Below are positions 25,599 to 34,625 of a stretch of DNA of 64,000 nt, piece after piece; position 1 is the first letter of the stretch; each line of letters begins with the position of its first letter. The notes below the pieces were generated by a model. It had not been told where the DNA came from and ran no database searches. It worked only from the letters and a program-made list of their open reading frames with translations. Origin of the DNA: Anaerolineae bacterium (GTDB lineage Bacteria; Chloroflexota; Anaerolineae; DUEN01); NCBI GenBank assembly GCA_025060615.1, contig JANXBS010000007.1, positions 1 through 64,000 on the forward strand. Reading direction: 5' to 3'. A program made the translations under genes and the position numbers.

Positions 25599-25627
25599 AT
25601 TATAACATTAGGTGATCCAGTGGACAA
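25599..25627 (-). promoter_or_regulatory. Sigma70-type promoter for the antitoxin-PIN pair
   Basis: On the minus strand TTGTCC (25627-25622) and a perfect TATAAT (25604-25599) are separated by 17 nt. The start codon at 25577 follows closely, leaving a leader of about 15 nt. Confidence 0.75.
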
Positions 25628-25758
25628 GGGAATTAGGAAGGCAGAGTCACGGACAGGCGTTTCAGGCGGACGTAGGGAGCTGAGCGGGCATTCGCCCCCT
25701 GTTACCTGAAGATCGAATCCCTTCGCTTAATGGGAAGATGCCGAGTCGGAGGTACCGA

Positions 25759-26295
25759 ATGCTAATCGAAACGTACGATCTGGAGGTCTTCACCCCCCCA
25801 TGCGAGCCGGGCGCCGAACGTTTCAGCGCTATCGCTCGGCTAACAGCCGATATTCGAGAAGTATTTCCCTACTTGAATGCGACCCTGCGTGGCGCCATCT
25901 ACGAACCCGCCGTGCCTGCTCTGAGATGGACAAAGGGCGGGCGCTACGTCACCTTCCAACCGTACCAGATCGCCGTGAGCGATATAGAAGATCGTGACGC
26001 AGCCATTAAGGAGGTGGAAAGGCTAGTCAAGCTGGTCAACCGCACTTGGGAACAGCGGGCTGAGATCGAGCCGAGCTACGAGACACGCCACCGGCCGATG
26101 CCGCTAGAGGTGCACAGGCTGCTGCCGCAGACCAACTGCAAGCAGTGCGGCCAGCCCACCTGTTTTATCTTCGCCCTGAAATTGGTGATAGCCCAGGCTA
26201 AGCTGGAGGAGTGTCCGCTCTTATTCGAGCCGCAGTATGCTGAGCAATTGGCCAAACTTCAGCATCTCATCGTTGAGGTGCCGGCCATCGGATGA
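25759..26295 (+). CDS. 4Fe-4S domain protein (ACS/CODH-type Fe-S domain)
   Basis: A 178-residue protein. The N-terminal ~110 residues form an unrecognised alpha/beta domain (RFSAIARLTADIREVFPYLNA). The C-terminal part carries C127-x2-C130-G-x3-C135-x16-C152-P (TNCKQCGQPTCFIFALKLV), the pattern of the Fe-S domain found in the CODH/ACS corrinoid subunit, RnfB and related proteins. It binds one [4Fe-4S] cluster and probably transfers electrons or assembles a corrinoid/metal protein. ATG 25759 follows GGAGGT by 7 nt, so the earlier in-frame ATG at 25738 is rejected. The downstream gene is a flavin nitroreductase, a possible redox partner. Confidence 0.8.
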   Translation: MLIETYDLEVFTPPCEPGAERFSAIARLTADIREVFPYLNATLRGAIYEPAVPALRWTKGGRYVTFQPYQIAVSDIEDRDAAIKEVERLVKLVNRTWEQRAEIEPSYETRHRPMPLEVHRLLPQTNCKQCGQPTCFIFALKLVIAQAKLEECPLLFEPQYAEQLAKLQHLIVEVPAIG

Positions 26296-26393
26296 TCGAG
26301 AACTTGACTGCATCAACCGTAGTAACCGTGCTAATAGAGCCGGCCGTGAAATCAAAGCTTAACGGGCGATCTGGAGAATCAGGAGGGTGAGAT

Positions 26394-26897
26394 ATGGACG
26401 CGCGTTTGTCCTTTATCTTCGCTCGGCGTAGTATCCGGGAATACACCACAGAGCCGCTAAGTGATGCCGATGTGCAGGCATTGTTGGAGGCTGGTATGGC
26501 TGCCCCCTCGGCCAGCAATATCAAGCCATGGCATTTTATAGTGGTGCGCCGGCGGGAAACCTTGAACCGCCTAGCGAAGGCTCATCAGTTCGCAGACCCG
26601 CTAGAGCGGGCCCCGCTGGGCTTAGTTGTATGTGGCATACCGGCCGCATCGGCTTATTGGGAGCAGGATACCAGCGCAGCCACTGAGAACATCCTGCTGG
26701 CCGCAACCGCGTTGGGATTGGGAGCAGTCTGGATCGGCATCCATCCGAACCCGGATCGCGTGGCGTATGTGCGTCATGTATTGGGTATCCCTGACGAGAT
26801 CGTCCCTCTCAACCTGATCGCGATAGGGCATCCGGCGGAGGAGAAGCCAGCGCGTACGCAATTCGACCCCTCTCGTGTACACTACGAGCGGTTTTGA
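26394..26897 (+). CDS. Nitroreductase family FMN protein
   Basis: A 167-residue flavoprotein of the nitroreductase superfamily. FMN-binding features are RRSIREYTTEPLSD at residues 11-24, MAAPSASNIKPWHF (~37-50) and the C-terminal GLGAVWIGIHP and IAIGHPAEEKPART. The length is that of short single-domain members that act as homodimers and reduce nitroaromatics, quinones or iodotyrosine-type substrates with NAD(P)H. The start has GAGGGTGAG directly upstream. It follows the Fe-S protein gene by 98 nt in the same direction, and the two may work together. The physiological substrate is unknown. Confidence 0.9.
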   Translation: MDARLSFIFARRSIREYTTEPLSDADVQALLEAGMAAPSASNIKPWHFIVVRRRETLNRLAKAHQFADPLERAPLGLVVCGIPAASAYWEQDTSAATENILLAATALGLGAVWIGIHPNPDRVAYVRHVLGIPDEIVPLNLIAIGHPAEEKPARTQFDPSRVHYERF

Positions 26898-26915
26898 GCG
26901 CATATTATGAGCACT

Positions 26916-27228
26916 GCCCAAGCGGGCTTTGCAGTCTTCGAGGAGCGTCTCGATGTCCCAATGCTGGGCCAGGATGGCTATTGCACTCTGAGCCTTGGCG
27001 GATCTTCGCCAGGCTGCCACACACCCTCCCATGTAATCGTTTGCGCCCCCAGGTCCGTATGGTGTGGACGTAGACCTCATGCCCACCCTTCTAGGGAGGC
27101 CAGGTAGCCCTCACCCAGGCCTCTGCTATCCCTGTTGGAAATCGGCTTGCTAGGTCTAGAGAGTGCCGTCTATCGTGCTCCACAAGCCCCAGCAATACGG
27201 TCACAAAGCACTTCCACTGGCGGCTGCT
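26916..27228 (-). pseudogene. Degenerate, internally deleted transposase remnant
   Basis: The 744-nt gap between the nitroreductase and the CNNM protein holds broken transposase sequence on the minus strand. Near its start (27228-27172) a frame reads SSRQWKCFVTVLLGLVEH, the N-terminal helix of IS4/IS701-like DDE transposases. Near its end (26978-26916) another frame reads ILAQHWDIETLLEDCKARLG, the W-x-I-E-x4-D-x-K-x2-LG motif around the last catalytic Glu. The ~250 residues expected between them are missing. No terminal inverted repeats were found. The rest of the gap (27230-27641) shows no gene I can support. Confidence 0.6.
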
Positions 27229-27641
27229 GAAGCACGAGCGGAACAATGCCAGGCACTTGCGTCGCACGTCAGAAAGGCATATCATAGGCTTGGATGTGGT
27301 CTTCCTTCTAGACAACGGTTTGTTGGCGCACACTGTATCCACGGAGAAGGCTATGCCTGCTACTGCAAGTTGTCAAAGTGCAAAGATAGTGGTGACTTTT
27401 ATGCCTTCCGTTAGCCACCACAATTCCCCCTCAAGAGTGATTTCCCGCCTCCGAATTCGAGGGTGGGGCTGGCGGATAAGCATCCGGCTTTCGGGCTTGC
27501 TCTGCGGTTAAGTGTAAACCTATCGCTGTCCCGCTTTCGCCAGCGGATGGACTCCGCCTGTTTTGAATATGCACCAAAATTAGAGGTTCGGGAGATAGTA
27601 GGTGGCTTGACTCAGCGTTGTTGGAGGGGAGTGATGAACGT

Positions 27642-29021
27642 ATGAGTGAATCTGCAGCAATGGAAGATTTACTACAGTTTTTACCTCGCCTGTTAGCTGT
27701 CCTCGTCCTGGTGGGGGCGAATGGCTTCTACGTAGCCGCGGAATTCGCCTTGGTAAGCGTCCGCCGCACACGTGTGGAAGAGCTGATCGCCCAGGGGAAC
27801 GTCGCTGCACGAGCCGTTCGACGTGCCATAGATGATCCCGATCGCTTTATCGCCGCGACACAGCTCGGCATCACCATCGCCAGCCTGGCTCTGGGATGGA
27901 TAGGTGAGCCGGCTTTGGCCGAGTTGTTAGAGCCTCTCTTCTATCGGCTGGAGGTCCCTTGGGCTGGGATCACAGCCCACTCTCTGTCCATTGTACTTGG
28001 CTTCAGCCTCATCACCTTCCTGCATGTCGTCCTGGGTGAGCTAGCGCCCAAGTCGGTGGCTCTAGCATACCCAGAGGCAACTGCTTTCATCGTGGCTCGC
28101 CCGACGATATGGACGGAAAACCTCTTCCGCCCATTTATCTGGCTGCTTAACGGTGCGGGGAACCTGGTCTTGCGGCTGATTGGCCTCGAACGCCCCAGAG
28201 GCCATCAACTGGTACACTCCGTTGCGGAGTTGAAAATGCTGGTTCAGGCCTCGGAAGAAGGGGGAGTGCTGGAGAAAGAAGAGGTAGAGATGTTGGAACG
28301 TGTATTCGACTTTAGCGATCGTTATGTGCGCGAGGTGATGATCCCACGTACAGAGGTGGTCGCCATCGAGCGCACAGCAACTCTAGGCGAGTTCCTTACC
28401 ACTTTTGCCCGCTCTCAGCATTCCCGGTTCCCTGTTTACACCGAGGACCTGGATCACGTGGATGGCATTATCTCTATCAAAGACGTACTGACGTTGCTGG
28501 CCCAGCGTGACATGGATCGCTCGCTGACGCTGGAACAGTTGAATGTGATCCGCCCGGTTTTGATGGTCCCGGAAAGCCGTCGCATCGGCGATTTATTCCA
28601 GGAAATGCGCCGCACCCGGACACAGATGGCCGTCGTGATTGACGAATATGGCGGCACTGCTGGCCTGGTCACTCTGGAGGAGTTGGCAGAGGAAATCATC
28701 GGCCGCATGAGTGATGAGTGGGTGGAAGAAGAGACGGAAGTTGAGCCGATCGGCGAAGGCCAGTTTGAAGTGGACGCGATGCTTCACATCGACGAGATCA
28801 ACGCCGAACTGGGACTGGGATTGCCGGAGTCATCCGAGTACGAGACGCTGGCGGGCTTTCTCTTATACCTTCTGCGTCGCATCCCGAAGGTGAAAGATGA
28901 AGTCAGCTGGCGTGATCTGCGCTTTACAGTTTTAGAGATGAAAGGGCCAAAGATCGAGCGTGTGCTTATCAGCCGCATGTCGACAGACCGACCTGAGACC
29001 ATCTTGCCATCTGGAGGATAG
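27642..29021 (+). CDS. Hemolysin-family CNNM/CorC transporter with CBS domains
   Basis: A 459-residue membrane protein of the TlyC/CorC/CNNM family. Domains in order: CNNM/DUF21 membrane domain (~10-195, GANGFYVAAEFALVSVRRTR, TQLGITIASLALGWIGEP, VVLGELAPKSVAL), a CBS pair (~205-335, VREVMIPRTEVVAIER, FPVYTEDLDHVDGIISIKDV, VVIDEYGGTAGLVTLEELAE), and a C-terminal CorC/HlyC domain (~350-430). These proteins export Mg2+/Na+ or protect against cation stress and bind adenosine nucleotides through CBS domains. The ATG at 27642 lies 12 nt after GGAGGGG. A four-codon frame ATG-AAC-GTA-TGA overlaps the start, its TGA sharing bases with the ATG, and may act in translational coupling. Confidence 0.9.
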   Translation: MSESAAMEDLLQFLPRLLAVLVLVGANGFYVAAEFALVSVRRTRVEELIAQGNVAARAVRRAIDDPDRFIAATQLGITIASLALGWIGEPALAELLEPLFYRLEVPWAGITAHSLSIVLGFSLITFLHVVLGELAPKSVALAYPEATAFIVARPTIWTENLFRPFIWLLNGAGNLVLRLIGLERPRGHQLVHSVAELKMLVQASEEGGVLEKEEVEMLERVFDFSDRYVREVMIPRTEVVAIERTATLGEFLTTFARSQHSRFPVYTEDLDHVDGIISIKDVLTLLAQRDMDRSLTLEQLNVIRPVLMVPESRRIGDLFQEMRRTRTQMAVVIDEYGGTAGLVTLEELAEEIIGRMSDEWVEEETEVEPIGEGQFEVDAMLHIDEINAELGLGLPESSEYETLAGFLLYLLRRIPKVKDEVSWRDLRFTVLEMKGPKIERVLISRMSTDRPETILPSGG

Positions 29022-29164
29022 CGGCTTAATGGCCGGAATTTTGCGAGATTGAGGACATTCCCCAGTCGACAGGTGAGGAAGTTGTGAGTTCCTCTGTTTT
29101 GCTTACAAGTTGTGACTGTGGGAGACCGATACTCGTCGAATTGCTAGCGAAAGCGAGATAGGCC

Positions 29165-30304
29165 ATGTATACGGCTTATTTCGCTGTGTTTGCTATTGCT
29201 TTCCTGCTGGCGATCGTATGCACGCCGATCGCTGGCCGGCTAGGCCATCGTCTGGGTTGGGTGGATCAGCCCGATGGACGTCGCCGACATCATGGAAACG
29301 TCCCGCGCCTAGGGGGGATCGCGCTCTATGCAGCGTTTGTGGGAGCGCTGCTGATGTCGCTGATATTGCCAGCCACCTGGCTGCCCCCTCGTCTGGATCC
29401 TAAGGAGTTGACGCGACTGGCCGGGCTGCTGGTGGGGACAACGTTCGTCTTCATCGCCGGCCTCGTAGACGATCGTTATGAGCTGAGCCCTGCGGTGCAA
29501 TTGGCTATTCAGGTGATGGCCGGCCTGATCGCGATTGCCTTTATCATCCATATCAAGCACGTCAACAACCCGTTTACCTCGCAGCTCTTCTTCGGCCCGG
29601 ATGGGTTTCCCGCGCCGATCGTCTGGGCGTTGACCATCTTCTGGTTCGCAGGCATGATGAACACGGTCAACTGGCTGGACGGACTCGATGGGCTGGCAGC
29701 CGGGGTTGGGGCGATCCTGTGCGCCGTGCTAGCTCTGCATATGTTCCGCGAGGGGCAGTACAGCGTCGTAATGCAGCCTCTGGCCCTACTGGGAGCTACA
29801 TTGGGCTTTCTACCTTTCAACTTCCACCCGGCACGCGTCTTCATGGGGAGCGCCGGCTCATATGTGCTGGGATTTGCTTTGGCCGCGCTAGGCATCATCG
29901 GCGGGGCCAAGATGGCTACCGTCCTGCTAGTGATGGGGCTCCCCATTCTAGATGTGGCCTGGCTGATCTTGCGACGCTGGCATCAAGGGCGATCCCCAGG
30001 CCAAGGGGCTCGCGATCACCTGCACTTTCGGTTAGTAGATAAGGGGCTGGGACAGCGCACGATCGTGTTGGGGTACTATGTCTTCTCGGCTGGGTTCGGC
30101 GCGCTAGCGCTGGCGATCGGGCCGCGCCTGTACAAGCTGATTGCGCTCATGCTGCTAGGAGCGATTGGGCTCGGCGTGTTGTGGTGGGCTAATCGAGGGG
30201 AACCACCTGCCATCCCTCATCCGCGGGAGCCAGATGCCCTACGTCTATTCGAGGATCGTGCTGGAAGATCAGCCAGGCGCGATGATGAGCAGCCCAGGCG
30301 ATGA
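29165..30304 (+). CDS. Undecaprenyl-phosphate sugar-1-phosphate transferase (WecA/TagO/MraY family)
   Basis: A 379-residue membrane enzyme that joins a sugar-1-phosphate from a UDP-sugar to undecaprenyl phosphate, starting cell-wall polymer or O-antigen synthesis. Key motifs: GRRRHHGNVPRLGGIALY (~38-55), VDDRYELSP (~100-108), MNTVNWLDGLDGLAAG (~164-179) and the HxH motif ARDHLHFRL. About eleven helices are predicted. The MNxxNxxDGLDGL signature favours WecA/TagO over MraY. The C-terminal ~40 residues are hydrophilic and their coding region overlaps the convergent MBL gene by ~116 nt. The Shine-Dalgarno site is weak (GAGATAGG). Confidence 0.9.
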   Translation: MYTAYFAVFAIAFLLAIVCTPIAGRLGHRLGWVDQPDGRRRHHGNVPRLGGIALYAAFVGALLMSLILPATWLPPRLDPKELTRLAGLLVGTTFVFIAGLVDDRYELSPAVQLAIQVMAGLIAIAFIIHIKHVNNPFTSQLFFGPDGFPAPIVWALTIFWFAGMMNTVNWLDGLDGLAAGVGAILCAVLALHMFREGQYSVVMQPLALLGATLGFLPFNFHPARVFMGSAGSYVLGFALAALGIIGGAKMATVLLVMGLPILDVAWLILRRWHQGRSPGQGARDHLHFRLVDKGLGQRTIVLGYYVFSAGFGALALAIGPRLYKLIALMLLGAIGLGVLWWANRGEPPAIPHPREPDALRLFEDRAGRSARRDDEQPRR

Positions 30305-31055
30305 TCTGCTTTTTGGTCTGAATGCTCACCAATGGCTCTATGTCATAAGCTGGCACCCAAGCCAGCCTTTCCAGATTCACTGCCCATGGGGCTGCATCAG
30401 CTAGGAAGATAGCCGCCTCTCTCTCGCTCTCGATCACCACGCATTGATGTGCTCGCGTGTGGCCGGGCGTGATCCAGGTGTGCACCTCATCGGTTAGCCA
30501 GACATCGCCATCTATCATGTGAAGGCGATTGGCCTGTTGCAGGGGCTGAAAATTCTCAGCGAAGTAGGCTCCGCGCGTGCGCTCATTGGGAAACGAGGCA
30601 TCCGCTAGCTCTAGCCGCTGTACCCAGTACACGGCGCGTGGAAACGTAGGGATCACAGGAGAGCCAGGCCCGTCAGTCCAGCGGGTATTGCCGCCGCAGT
30701 GGTCGCCATGTAGGTGGGTGTTGAGGACGATGTCCACATCATCTGGGCCGAAGCCAGCCGCACCTAACGAGCGCAACAGGCGATCCCGATCATCTGGTTC
30801 AAAACCGAGGATCTCGCGCACGCGCGGCGTTAGTTTGTCACCGTAGCCGGTATCTACCAGGATGCGCCGTCCCTGCGATTCGATCAGCAAGCAACGCAGT
30901 GCCAAGGGGACCCGGTTCTCGGCATCTGCGGTAGTGATTTGGCTCCACAGCCGTTTGGGCACCACTCCGAACATCCCACCGGCATCCATCCACATTTGTC
31001 CGTCATCCACAATGTGAACCAAAGCACGGCCCACTTTCAGCCTGCGACAAGCCAT
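30189..31055 (-). CDS. MBL-fold metallo-hydrolase
   Basis: A 288-residue metallo-beta-lactamase fold protein. The binuclear metal motif is TGYGD upstream and NTHLHGDHCGG (HxHxDH), with further ligands in TPGHTRAHQ, in FLADAAPWAVN and in the C-terminal FQHDP. This pattern and length match the quorum-quenching lactonase-like/PP-type MBL subgroup (COG0491). The ATG at 31055 is preceded by GCGAGGTG; a GTG two codons upstream is the alternative. Its 3' end overlaps the WecA-type gene on the other strand, so transcripts from both may interfere. The substrate is unknown. Confidence 0.88.
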   Translation of the reverse strand: MACRRLKVGRALVHIVDDGQMWMDAGGMFGVVPKRLWSQITTADAENRVPLALRCLLIESQGRRILVDTGYGDKLTPRVREILGFEPDDRDRLLRSLGAAGFGPDDVDIVLNTHLHGDHCGGNTRWTDGPGSPVIPTFPRAVYWVQRLELADASFPNERTRGAYFAENFQPLQQANRLHMIDGDVWLTDEVHTWITPGHTRAHQCVVIESEREAAIFLADAAPWAVNLERLAWVPAYDIEPLVSIQTKKQIIAWAAHHRAWLIFQHDPRIDVGHLAPADEGWQVVPLD

Positions 31056-31083
31056 GCTCACCTCGCTAGAATAGTGGCCATTG

Positions 31084-31998
31084 TCAGCGCTCCATGGTTT
31101 GTGGTCTCAATCGGATTAGCCGCCGACTCCGCAAAGCCGCGTTGATCTGTGTCAGCGCCTGAACTGCGGCCTCACCTACCAGGCCGAAGCCGGCATCCGC
31201 TCCATCCTTCCAAAGCTGGCTCAGGGCTTCACGGGCGCGCGCGACCAGCTCATGGTCGGCCTGCCTGGCTCGCAACGCAGCTTGTATCACGTTTCCTATG
31301 CCCAGGCAGGCATGCCAGCGCACCTGAGGGTCGGGATCGCTCAGCGCGGCCAGTAAGCCTTCGACCGCCCCGGCGTCCCATCCCAGTTGCCCGAGGGCCC
31401 AAGCAGCGCTTCGGCGGACTGGCGCCGGCTCCCATAGAGCAGCTAAGCATTGACGCAGTGGGGAGACGGCCGCTGGGTCGCCGATCATCCCCAGCGCGCG
31501 GGCAATGACCCAACGCACTCCGGCCGATGGCTCTCGCTCCAGGCAAGCCGCTAAATGGGGGATGCCGAGGGGATGTCCAATCCGCCCAATGGCTAGCGCG
31601 GCCGCTACGCGCACGCCGGGATCGCGATCCACCAGTACTGCGGTCAGAAGGGGAAGGACCTGAACCCAGCCGGGCTGCCCTAGCGCCTCGGCAGCGGCGG
31701 CCCGTCGCCGCGGGGAGGGATCGCGCAGAGACTCGCTGAGGGCCTGTATCGCCTCTTCTGTGCCGAGCGCAATTAGGGACTGGCCGGCCTCCCAGCGCAC
31801 AAACGGTTCTGGGTCGGCCAGCGCCTGAGTCAGCGCAATGATGGCCTGTTCAGCCAGGGATTGGTCGCGCAGTGCGGCAGCCGCCTCCCAACGGCGTCGC
31901 GGCCGCGTATCGGCCAGCGCGGCGAAAGGATCTCCCTCGAAAGAGGGAGCGACAGAACGATTACGGCGCCAGTTGCGTAAGCGAGTGATCAATCCCAT
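31084..31998 (-). CDS. HEAT-repeat protein (PBS lyase HEAT-like)
   Basis: A 304-residue protein made almost entirely of HEAT-like repeats of ~31 residues, such as ALADPEPFVRWEAGQSLIAL, SLRDPSPRRRAAAAEALGQ, VLVDRDPGVRVAAALAIGRI and ALSDPDPQVRWHACLGIGNV. These build a curved helical solenoid for binding other proteins; some relatives are bilin lyases or scaffold proteins. There is no signal peptide; the basic N-terminus (LRNWRRNRS) is cytoplasmic. The gene is 28 nt upstream of the MBL gene and probably co-transcribed. No enzymatic motif is visible, so a scaffolding role is the best guess. Confidence 0.85.
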   Translation of the reverse strand: MGLITRLRNWRRNRSVAPSFEGDPFAALADTRPRRRWEAAAALRDQSLAEQAIIALTQALADPEPFVRWEAGQSLIALGTEEAIQALSESLRDPSPRRRAAAAEALGQPGWVQVLPLLTAVLVDRDPGVRVAAALAIGRIGHPLGIPHLAACLEREPSAGVRWVIARALGMIGDPAAVSPLRQCLAALWEPAPVRRSAAWALGQLGWDAGAVEGLLAALSDPDPQVRWHACLGIGNVIQAALRARQADHELVARAREALSQLWKDGADAGFGLVGEAAVQALTQINAALRSRRLIRLRPQTMER

Positions 31999-32205
31999 AG
32001 GGAATGCTCCGGTCTATCAGGTAACATGCCGGGCGGCAGTATAACACAGCCTGGGATGACGGCCAAGCGCAAAGATCAGCTTTAGCCGGCCAATGGCGGC
32101 CTGGACCTTTCAGGCATGGGGGCTCATTAGCCGATCTCTCGTGAAACCGGTATAATCGAGATGACCAGACGCCTGAATCCCAAGGGCAGTGGGGAGGTAA
32201 TTCAC

Positions 32206-32538
32206 ATGAGCTTCTGGAGGAAACTGGCATCGCTCCTGAGGAGTGGCAGACCACGAGAGGCCGATGAGAACGCCTACTGGGTTTACGTCCGCTGCAACCG
32301 CTGTGCCGAAGTGATGGCCACACGCATCAATCTGGCCAACGATCTCAGCGTGGAGTACGATGAGAACGATCGTCCCAGCGGATATCACGTCCGCAAGTTG
32401 CTCACGGGTACCGGCGCGCGCCGCTGCTACCAGCAAGTAGAGGTGGAGATTGACTTCGATGCCCATAAGCGCCCCGTCTCTCAGGTCGCCCGCGGCGGCA
32501 TAATCATCACCCGTGAGGAATACGAAGCTGCACGATGA
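32206..32538 (+). CDS. Conserved hypothetical small protein
   Basis: A 110-residue protein I do not recognise. It starts MSFWRKLASLL, has a CNRCAEVMATRIN segment (two Cys, C-x2-C) and a beta-rich C-terminus (VEIDFDAHKRPVSQVARG). The CxxC pair could bind zinc, but only two Cys are adjacent; a third Cys lies in ARRCYQQVE. The start at 32206 follows GGGGAGG by 8 nt; a start at 32161 would lack a ribosome-binding site. Its stop overlaps the start of the PHP gene (ATGA), showing translational coupling and suggesting a shared pathway. Confidence 0.7.
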   Translation: MSFWRKLASLLRSGRPREADENAYWVYVRCNRCAEVMATRINLANDLSVEYDENDRPSGYHVRKLLTGTGARRCYQQVEVEIDFDAHKRPVSQVARGGIIITREEYEAAR

Positions 32539-33230
32539 CGCTTCGATTCGATCTGCACCTTCACTCCCATTATTCGTACGATTGCCTGGTGCCTCTGGAG
32601 CAGGTAGCCGACGCCGCTCGCCGTGCCGGGCTGGACGGCGTTGCCCTCACCGATCACAACGAGATCGTCGGCTCCTTGCGGCTAGCGTCGTCGCTCGCCG
32701 ATGGCGACCTGCGCGTCATCCCGGCGGAGGAGATCACCACGGCCGAAGGGGACCTGATTGGCCTCTTTCTGAGCGAGCGGATCCCACCAGGCCTATCCGC
32801 CCGTGAGACGGTTGCGCGGATCAAGGAGCAGGGCGGCCTGGTCTACGTGCCTCATCCGCTGGCACGAGGGGTGCCGCCCCGCTTACGTTGGCCTGTGTTG
32901 CTGGAGTTACTACCAGATGTGGACATCATCGAAGGGGTCAACGCTCGCTCGCCTTTCGCCGCTGACAACCGCAGGGCGGAGGAGCTGGCCCTAGTTTACG
33001 ATAAAGCCATCGGTGCAGGCAGTGATGCGCACTTTCCATTCGAGTATGGGAGGTGCTGGGTGGAGATCGAGAACTTCGACTCCCCGCAGCAGTTCCTGGA
33101 GAACTTGCGCCGAGGACGCGCGTTCGGGCCTCGCAAAACGGCTTTTTGGCTCTCCGGCATCTCGTTGATGATCAAACGAGTCCGTCTAGCCTGGTGGCGA
33201 CTACATGGCTTCCGCGGGTTTCAGCGGTAA
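32535..33230 (+). CDS. PHP-domain metal-dependent phosphoesterase
   Basis: A 231-residue PHP-superfamily protein. Metal-site motifs are FDLHLHSHYSYD (residues 5-16), LTDHNEI (~38-44), VYVPHPLARG (~108-117) and the C-terminal GAGSDAHFPFEYG (~166-178). This matches the small TrpH/YciV-like phosphoesterases, which hydrolyse phosphate esters such as 3',5'-bisphosphonucleotides or RNA 5' ends. The gene is translationally coupled to the upstream small protein (ATGA) and converges with the LysM protein gene, overlapping it by 10 nt. The exact substrate is open. Confidence 0.88.
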   Translation: MTLRFDLHLHSHYSYDCLVPLEQVADAARRAGLDGVALTDHNEIVGSLRLASSLADGDLRVIPAEEITTAEGDLIGLFLSERIPPGLSARETVARIKEQGGLVYVPHPLARGVPPRLRWPVLLELLPDVDIIEGVNARSPFAADNRRAEELALVYDKAIGAGSDAHFPFEYGRCWVEIENFDSPQQFLENLRRGRAFGPRKTAFWLSGISLMIKRVRLAWWRLHGFRGFQR

Positions 33231-34537
33231 TCTACCAGCCTAGTAGGCACGTAAAGCAATCCGCCCCAGAACGCCCGGCCGTTCCGTTCCATGATCAACA
33301 GGAAGGCATCGTCCTTCCCATCCTTCCCCCATCCGGTGGAGTAGGCAACCCAGCGCACGTCTGCTGGCAATACTACTCGATCCTTGAGTAGCTCGCGTCC
33401 GTTGACGGAGAGGTCCACCTTTACTCGGCCGGGGCCAAGGTAGTTTTCTCGCAATGATTGAATGGCGGCGTCGGGTGACAGCACCTGACCTTCACCGCGG
33501 TAGAAGCCGATGGAGAAACTGTCCGGCGGCATAAAACTCCGCAGCTCCTCGTAGTTTTTGGCTTCGATGGCCTCCCGCAGCAGGTCGAGCATCGGCTCTA
33601 GATCAAGCCCTTGCAGCCGTATGGTCACCGAGCTCAGGTGCTCCACAGCCCCGTCGCGTGGGCTGACGCTATAGACCTGGATGCGCCCAAACTGGGTGTT
33701 GAGCGGCACGGCAAATGGCACAGTGGCCGTGAACGGACCCCGCTGTCCCATGTCCGCATCGATGAACCCCACGCCCAATCCTACCTCTGCGCCTGACTCA
33801 TCTAGAATGCGCACGGTGATCTGTTGCTCAAATGCCGAGGCCAGACCTGTCACTACGACTGGGCTGACAACGGTCTGATTAGGTGCGGGGCTAAGGATAG
33901 AGATCACCTCATCGCACGCGCACGGCCCGGGCGGCGGCACGGCGATAGGGGCGGTCACCTGGGTCACAGCCTCCGGTTGCGGCCTTGGCGTTGTGGGCAG
34001 GGCCATACCTGGCGTCGGGGTTGGGGTACTAACAGCCAGCGTAGGGGTCGGCATTGCTGGCGCCGCTTCCGGGGGCAGCGCCGTAGGAGCGGCCACACTG
34101 GGAATCACCAGCCGCTGGCCGGGATAGATCAGGTTGGGATTGCGCAAGTTGTTCGCCCGCATCAGCTCCCCTACCGTCACGTTATAGCGCAGCGCGATGG
34201 AGAAGAGGGTCTGTCCTCGCGCCACGATGTGGACGCGCTCTCCCACCGGCGTGGTGGGGGCAGAAGCAGGGGCCTCAGCATTGGCAGGGATAACTAGCTC
34301 CTGCCCTACGTAGATGACATTGGGGTTGCGCAGGCCATTGGCCTGCATGATCGCGCGCACGGTTACGTTATAGCGGGCCGCGATCAGGTAGAGGGTTTCC
34401 CCTGGCCGGACGACATGGATCACCGGCCCTTCCTGGGCTGACGCGATTGGCATCAGCGTCAGGCCGAACAGCAGCAGGACCAGCAAGCCCAGAGACACGA
34501 GTTTCCTCGGCATAGGGAAGAGGTGACATGTGGACAT
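33221..34537 (-). CDS. Secreted LysM (x2) protein with Thr-Pro linker and Gmad2 domain
   Basis: A 438-residue exported protein. The signal peptide (LVSLGLLVLLLFGLTLMPIASA) is followed by two LysM domains (~40-85, HVVRPGETLYLIAARYNVTV; ~102-147, HIVARGQTLFSIALRYNVTV), which bind peptidoglycan or chitin-type glycans. A Pro/Thr linker (~150-205) leads to a Gmad2 Ig-like domain (~210-310, ISILSPAPNQTVVSPVVVTG), seen in spore-germination-type proteins. A final ~120-residue domain resembles a NTF2-like/lumazine-type fold (LREAIEAKNYEELRSFM). GGAGG lies 9 nt before the ATG. It probably sits in the cell wall as a structural or hydrolase-targeting protein. Confidence 0.88.
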   Translation of the reverse strand: MSTCHLFPMPRKLVSLGLLVLLLFGLTLMPIASAQEGPVIHVVRPGETLYLIAARYNVTVRAIMQANGLRNPNVIYVGQELVIPANAEAPASAPTTPVGERVHIVARGQTLFSIALRYNVTVGELMRANNLRNPNLIYPGQRLVIPSVAAPTALPPEAAPAMPTPTLAVSTPTPTPGMALPTTPRPQPEAVTQVTAPIAVPPPGPCACDEVISILSPAPNQTVVSPVVVTGLASAFEQQITVRILDESGAEVGLGVGFIDADMGQRGPFTATVPFAVPLNTQFGRIQVYSVSPRDGAVEHLSSVTIRLQGLDLEPMLDLLREAIEAKNYEELRSFMPPDSFSIGFYRGEGQVLSPDAAIQSLRENYLGPGRVKVDLSVNGRELLKDRVVLPADVRWVAYSTGWGKDGKDDAFLLIMERNGRAFWGGLLYVPTRLVDYR

Positions 34538-34625
34538 AAGCTATTTCCTCCGATTTGTCAGGTGCTGTAAGCCACTTCGCCGCTGGCTTGTCAGCCAGTG
34601 TAGCACGAGGCGGGGTCTGTTATCA

